The translations under genes were made by a program, and so were the position numbers. 35,755 nucleotides of DNA from Oscillospiraceae bacterium (GTDB taxonomy: Bacteria > Bacillota > Clostridia > Oscillospirales > Oscillospiraceae). The stretch lies in the NCBI GenBank assembly GCA_029257695.1, contig JARIAU010000046.1, positions 1 through 35,755 on the forward strand, written 5' to 3'. Shown here in pieces: positions 32,043-35,755 of this stretch. Position 1 is the first letter of the stretch. Each line of letters begins with the position of its first letter. The notes under the pieces are model-generated. The model saw nothing but the letters and a program-made list of their open reading frames with translations, was not told the origin of the DNA and ran no database searches.

Positions 32043-33191
32043 ATGGCCCAACGAAATCATTCTCGCAAGGATTGCGATGCATACTTTGAGGAAGATAGAC
32101 ACAGAAGACAGGCCCACGCAGAGGAGCCGACCCGCCGGGGGTATCCTTCGGGCGGAGGTGGACATAAGGGGAAAAAGACCAAGCGCCGCACACCCCGGTG
32201 GAAGAAAATCACAGCCACGGTGCTGGTGTTTCTGCTGTTGATGGTTGGCGTTTTGGCCGGCCTGCTTTGGTTCAAGCTGAACGGCATCAACCGCATCGGC
32301 GGAGAGGATCGGATTGATGCCTCGGATGAGGATTTTGAACGGGATTCGGACACTTTGCTGGATACAATGAAGGATTCGGATATGGATTTCAGCACGGCAA
32401 ATGTGTTGAAGGACCAGGATGTGGTGAATGTTCTGCTGATCGGTCGGGATACCCGAGATGAGAAAAAGGAGCGGGGACGCTCGGATTCCATGATTGTTTT
32501 GAGCTTGAATCGAGCCACAAAGCAGATTTCCATGGTGTCCCTGATGCGAGATTCTTATGTGCAGATTCCGGGTTACAGCAACAATAAGCTGAATGCGGCC
32601 TTTGCCTTTGGCGGCTATGACCTGCTGGATGAAACCATTGCAAAGAACTATGGAATTCATATCGACTACAATGTGGGCGTGAATTTTGAGGGCTTTGAGC
32701 GAGTGATCGATCAGCTGGGCGGCATCGAGGTGGATCTCACCAAGGCGGAGGCAAAGTACCTGATGAATGATATTTACATTCATGCCGGAAATTTGAAGGA
32801 AGGTACCAATCTGCTGACGGGAGAAACGGCACTGTGTTATGCAAGAGCCCGCTATGTCAGTACCGGAACGGAGTCCAATGACTTTGGCCGCACGGCAAGA
32901 CAGCGTGTTGTGCTGACCAAGGTGTACGAGAAAATGATGAAGAAGCCGTTGCCGGAGATTTGGAAGTTGATGGATTCCGTGATGGATTGCATTGAAACGG
33001 ACATGACAAACATGGACATTGTGTCGCTGGGTACCGAGTTCTATAATATGGGAATCGGCAATCTGGAAAGCTACCGTCTGCCAATGGATGGAGAGTTCAG
33101 TGATGAAAAGGTGAACGGAATGTCGGTCCTGGCATTGAATTGGGACAAGGCAAGAAATCATCTTCAGGAGTGGCTGTATCCGGCCCATTAA
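32043..33191 (+). CDS. LytR-CpsA-Psr (LCP) family cell-wall ligase
   Basis: The 382-residue protein has a long basic cytoplasmic N-terminus (1-56), one membrane helix (about 57-76) and an extracytoplasmic LCP domain. Key family residues are visible: R135-D136 in IGRDTRD, R146-S-D148 in RSDSM, and R169-D170 in SLMRDSYV, followed by KLNAAFAFGG and FGRTARQR. LCP enzymes attach undecaprenyl-linked teichoic acids or polysaccharides to peptidoglycan. Start ATG 32043 has AGAGGT a few bases upstream; the in-frame ATG at 32010 has no ribosome site. It forms its own unit with a promoter and terminator. Confidence 0.93.
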   Translation: MAQRNHSRKDCDAYFEEDRHRRQAHAEEPTRRGYPSGGGGHKGKKTKRRTPRWKKITATVLVFLLLMVGVLAGLLWFKLNGINRIGGEDRIDASDEDFERDSDTLLDTMKDSDMDFSTANVLKDQDVVNVLLIGRDTRDEKKERGRSDSMIVLSLNRATKQISMVSLMRDSYVQIPGYSNNKLNAAFAFGGYDLLDETIAKNYGIHIDYNVGVNFEGFERVIDQLGGIEVDLTKAEAKYLMNDIYIHAGNLKEGTNLLTGETALCYARARYVSTGTESNDFGRTARQRVVLTKVYEKMMKKPLPEIWKLMDSVMDCIETDMTNMDIVSLGTEFYNMGIGNLESYRLPMDGEFSDEKVNGMSVLALNWDKARNHLQEWLYPAH

Positions 33192-33204
33192 CAAAGTGTG
33201 ACGA

Positions 33205-33236
33205 CCGCCCGATCTGTTGTGGATCGGGCGGTTTTT
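33205..33236 (+). terminator. Terminator of the LCP gene
   Basis: A perfect 10-bp GC-rich stem, CCGCCCGATC with GATCGGGCGG, has a 7-base loop and is followed by TTTTT. It lies 13 bases after the stop. Confidence 0.93.
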
Positions 33237-33275
33237 ACAAAAAATGACACTTTTCAACAGGGTGTGGAAAAAGAA

Positions 33276-33307
33276 AAAGGCAGCTGCATGAGGGTGCAGC
33301 TGCCTTT
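33276..33307 (-). terminator. Terminator of the transaldolase-family gene
   Basis: A perfect 13-bp stem, 33276-33288 with 33295-33307, has a 6-base loop. On the minus strand it runs into TTTTTCTTTTT, and it lies shortly after the stop of the minus-strand gene. Confidence 0.9.
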
Positions 33308-33333
33308 CTTGGATGCGGAGAACGGTTTGGGGT

Positions 33334-33993
33334 TTACTCGCCGAACACCTTGATGTAGTCCTGCTGGAACTTCACAATGCCGGTATCGGTCAAAGGATGG
33401 TTGCACATCTGCTCGATGACCTTGAACGGAACAGTGGCAATATCAGCACCGACACGGGCGCAGTTCATGACATGGCTGGTGTTGCGGACGGAAGCGGCAA
33501 TGATCTCCGTATGAATGTCGTCATACAGAGCAAAGACATCGGCGATGTCTTCGATCAGTGCCATGCCATCTTCGTTGATGTCATCCAGACGACCGACAAA
33601 GGGGCTGACATAGGTGGCACCGGCACGAGCGGCCAGCAGAGCCTGGTTCAGGCTGAAGATCAGGGTGCAGTTGGTGGGGATGCCCTCGGCGGACAGGACC
33701 TTAATGGCCTTCAGACCCTCGGTGGTCATGGGGATCTTGACGATCATGTGCTTGGGATCGATGGCGTAGATCTCACGGCCTTCCTTGATCATACCCTCGG
33801 CATCCATGGTGGTGGCCTTCACTTCGCCGGAGATGGGACCATCGACGATGGAGCAGATCTCCTTCAGAGTTTCCACATAGTCACGGCCTTCCTTGGCGAT
33901 GAGGCTGGGGTTGGTAGTGACGCCGCAGATGACGCCCATCTCATTTGCCTTGCGGATTTCCTCTACATTGGCGGTATCCAGGAACAGTTTCAT
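33334..33993 (-). CDS. Transaldolase / fructose-6-phosphate aldolase family protein
   Basis: The 219-residue protein belongs to the short TalC/FSA family. D6, the TTNPS loop (26-30) and the Schiff-base lysine K86 in IVKIPMT are all present. Family members either transfer dihydroxyacetone units between sugar phosphates in the pentose phosphate pathway or split fructose 6-phosphate; the two are hard to tell apart by eye. If it is a transaldolase it would help supply erythrose 4-phosphate to aroF. AAGGTGA lies upstream of ATG 33993. Confidence 0.92.
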   Translation of the reverse strand: MKLFLDTANVEEIRKANEMGVICGVTTNPSLIAKEGRDYVETLKEICSIVDGPISGEVKATTMDAEGMIKEGREIYAIDPKHMIVKIPMTTEGLKAIKVLSAEGIPTNCTLIFSLNQALLAARAGATYVSPFVGRLDDINEDGMALIEDIADVFALYDDIHTEIIAASVRNTSHVMNCARVGADIATVPFKVIEQMCNHPLTDTGIVKFQQDYIKVFGE

Positions 33994-34061
33994 GCTAATT
34001 CACCTTATCCTTTCGGTTTCTCTCCCGTCTTGCAAAGTTTCGGAAGTACATTTACGAAAGC

Positions 34062-34090
34062 ATTATACATCACTTAAAATCATTTGGCAA
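34062..34090 (-). promoter_or_regulatory. Promoter of the transaldolase-family gene
   Basis: On the minus strand TTGCCA (34085-34090) and TATAAT (34062-34067) are 17 bases apart. The start would lie near 34055, about 60 bases before the start codon. The stretch 34091-34200 between this and the metK promoter shows nothing definite. Confidence 0.85.
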
Positions 34091-34207
34091 CCGTTGCAGC
34101 GGAGACGGGACTTTTTACAGAACCCACGAAAGCAAAGGGATCAAAACCACAGAACTAGTTCAATATGGAGAAAAAAGAGGTAAATGGGTGAAACATGGCA
34201 AAAAAAC

Positions 34208-34236
34208 TTGACAGAGACACAGTGAATCCATATAAT
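34208..34236 (+). promoter_or_regulatory. Consensus promoter of metK
   Basis: TTGACA at 34208-34213 and TATAAT at 34231-34236 are separated by 17 bases, a perfect SigA consensus. The start near 34243 is about 13 bases before the riboswitch P1 helix. Confidence 0.93.
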
Positions 34237-34255
34237 AAAGGCGAAAATTGAACAG

Positions 34256-34363
34256 CCTTATCAAGAGCGGTGGAGGGATCGGCCCTATGAAGCCCGGCAA
34301 CCTGCGATTTGCGTTCTGCAAGCGTAAGGTGCTAAATCCGGCGGTATGTATCGAAAGATGAGG
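34256..34363 (+). ncRNA. SAM-I (S-box) riboswitch aptamer
   Basis: The conserved S-box pattern is clear: CTTATCAAGAGCGGTGGAGG, then AGCCCGGCAACC, AAGGTGCTAAATCC and GAAAGATGAGG in order. P1 is formed by CCTTATC (34256-34262) with GATGAGG (34357-34363). Binding of S-adenosylmethionine stabilises P1 and lets the downstream terminator form, so metK is shut off when SAM is abundant. Confidence 0.96.
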
Positions 34364-34372
34364 ATACTCACG

Positions 34373-34403
34373 AAACACATTTCGCCGAGAAATGTGTTTT
34401 TTT
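34373..34403 (+). terminator. Riboswitch expression-platform terminator
   Basis: A perfect 11-bp stem, AAACACATTTC with GAAATGTGTTT, has a 5-base loop and ends in a run of T. It lies 10 bases after the aptamer and 52 bases before metK. Confidence 0.93.
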
Positions 34404-34454
34404 CTTGCAGTAGGCTGTTCCCAAACCCAACGACATAGAAAGGAACTGAGCCAA

Positions 34455-35639
<1,185 letters not shown>

Positions 35640-35657
35640 GTTTCGCTAGAAACATCC

Positions 35658-35690
35658 AATCCGGCGGGATGCATTGCATCCTGCCGGATT
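35658..35690 (+). terminator. Terminator of metK
   Basis: A 16-bp near-perfect inverted repeat with one G-T pair (35658-35673 with 35675-35690) follows the stop and is trailed by TATCTTT. In practice the centre would open to a small loop. Confidence 0.85.
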
Positions 35691-35694
35691 TATC

Positions 35695-35723
35695 TTTACA
35701 CTCCGCATTTGGCTGGGTATAAT
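35695..35723 (+). promoter_or_regulatory. Promoter for a gene beyond the window
   Basis: TTTACA at 35695-35700 and TATAAT at 35718-35723 are 17 bases apart. A GGGGGAGG purine-rich stretch at the very end of the window could be a ribosome site of a gene starting outside. Confidence 0.75.
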
Positions 35724-35755
35724 GTCATTATAAATGTATCCGCAAATGGGGGAGG

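Noticed and set aside
34184-34225. Thirteen-codon frame with a ribosome-like AAAGAGG upstream of the metK promoter
   Set aside because: It runs through the -35 element of the metK promoter, has no promoter of its own and no informative composition.

Overview
The window looks like a chromosomal segment of a gut-type Clostridia, most likely an Oscillospiraceae/Ruminococcaceae relative. Supporting signs are the Bce-type peptide-sensing module, a bacillus-like glgBCDAP glycogen operon, an S-box (SAM-I) riboswitch before metK, DegV, a PdaB-like deacetylase, strong AGGAGG Shine-Dalgarno sites, several TTG/GTG starts, and consensus SigA promoters (TTGACA-N17-TATAAT). I cannot name the genus from sequence alone. 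No phage, insertion sequence or CRISPR array was seen.

Layout. (1) 1-330: tRNA-Glu(CTC), then a 5S rRNA gene with its own promoter and terminator. (2) 345-7913, plus strand: sfsA, a DUF2812-like membrane protein, a CDP-alcohol phosphatidyltransferase, a BceRS-like two-component pair, an activator-type promoter with repeats, then a BceAB-like ABC transporter and a small putative lipoprotein. (3) 7931-9421, minus: malQ. (4) 9532-15871, plus: an aromatic amino acid operon aroF-aroB-aroA-aroC-pheA-aroK. It is preceded by a 29-residue leader peptide rich in Phe/Tyr/Trp and an intrinsic terminator, which reads as a ribosome-mediated attenuator. (5) 15883-17333, minus: marR-degV with two MarR-like operators on its promoter. 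(6) 17518-26090, minus: glgB-glgC-glgD-glgA-glgP. (7) 26235-27002, plus: a PdaB-like deacetylase. (8) 27045-29616, minus: an orphan Card1/Can2-like CARF nuclease in a tight operon with an internally duplicated CmpB-like membrane protein. (9) 29647-31736, minus: an Hsp70 paralogue overlapping a 100-residue unknown gene. (10) 31903-33236, plus: an LCP-family envelope protein. (11) 33276-34090, minus: a transaldolase/fructose-6-phosphate aldolase family protein. (12) 34208-35690, plus: SAM-I riboswitch and metK, followed by a promoter for a gene beyond the window.

How the genes work together. The aro operon carries erythrose-4-phosphate and PEP to DAHP, then shikimate-pathway steps to chorismate and on to phenylpyruvate. 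Dehydroquinase, shikimate dehydrogenase and a tyrosine branch gene are not here. The glg operon makes ADP-glucose, polymerises and branches it, and mobilises it again; MalQ handles the maltodextrins. BceRS/BceAB would sense and detoxify envelope-active peptides. The two observations most worth following are the aromatic leader-peptide attenuator, in a phylum where T-box or TRAP control is usual, and the CRISPR-less CARF nuclease paired with a duplicated membrane protein.
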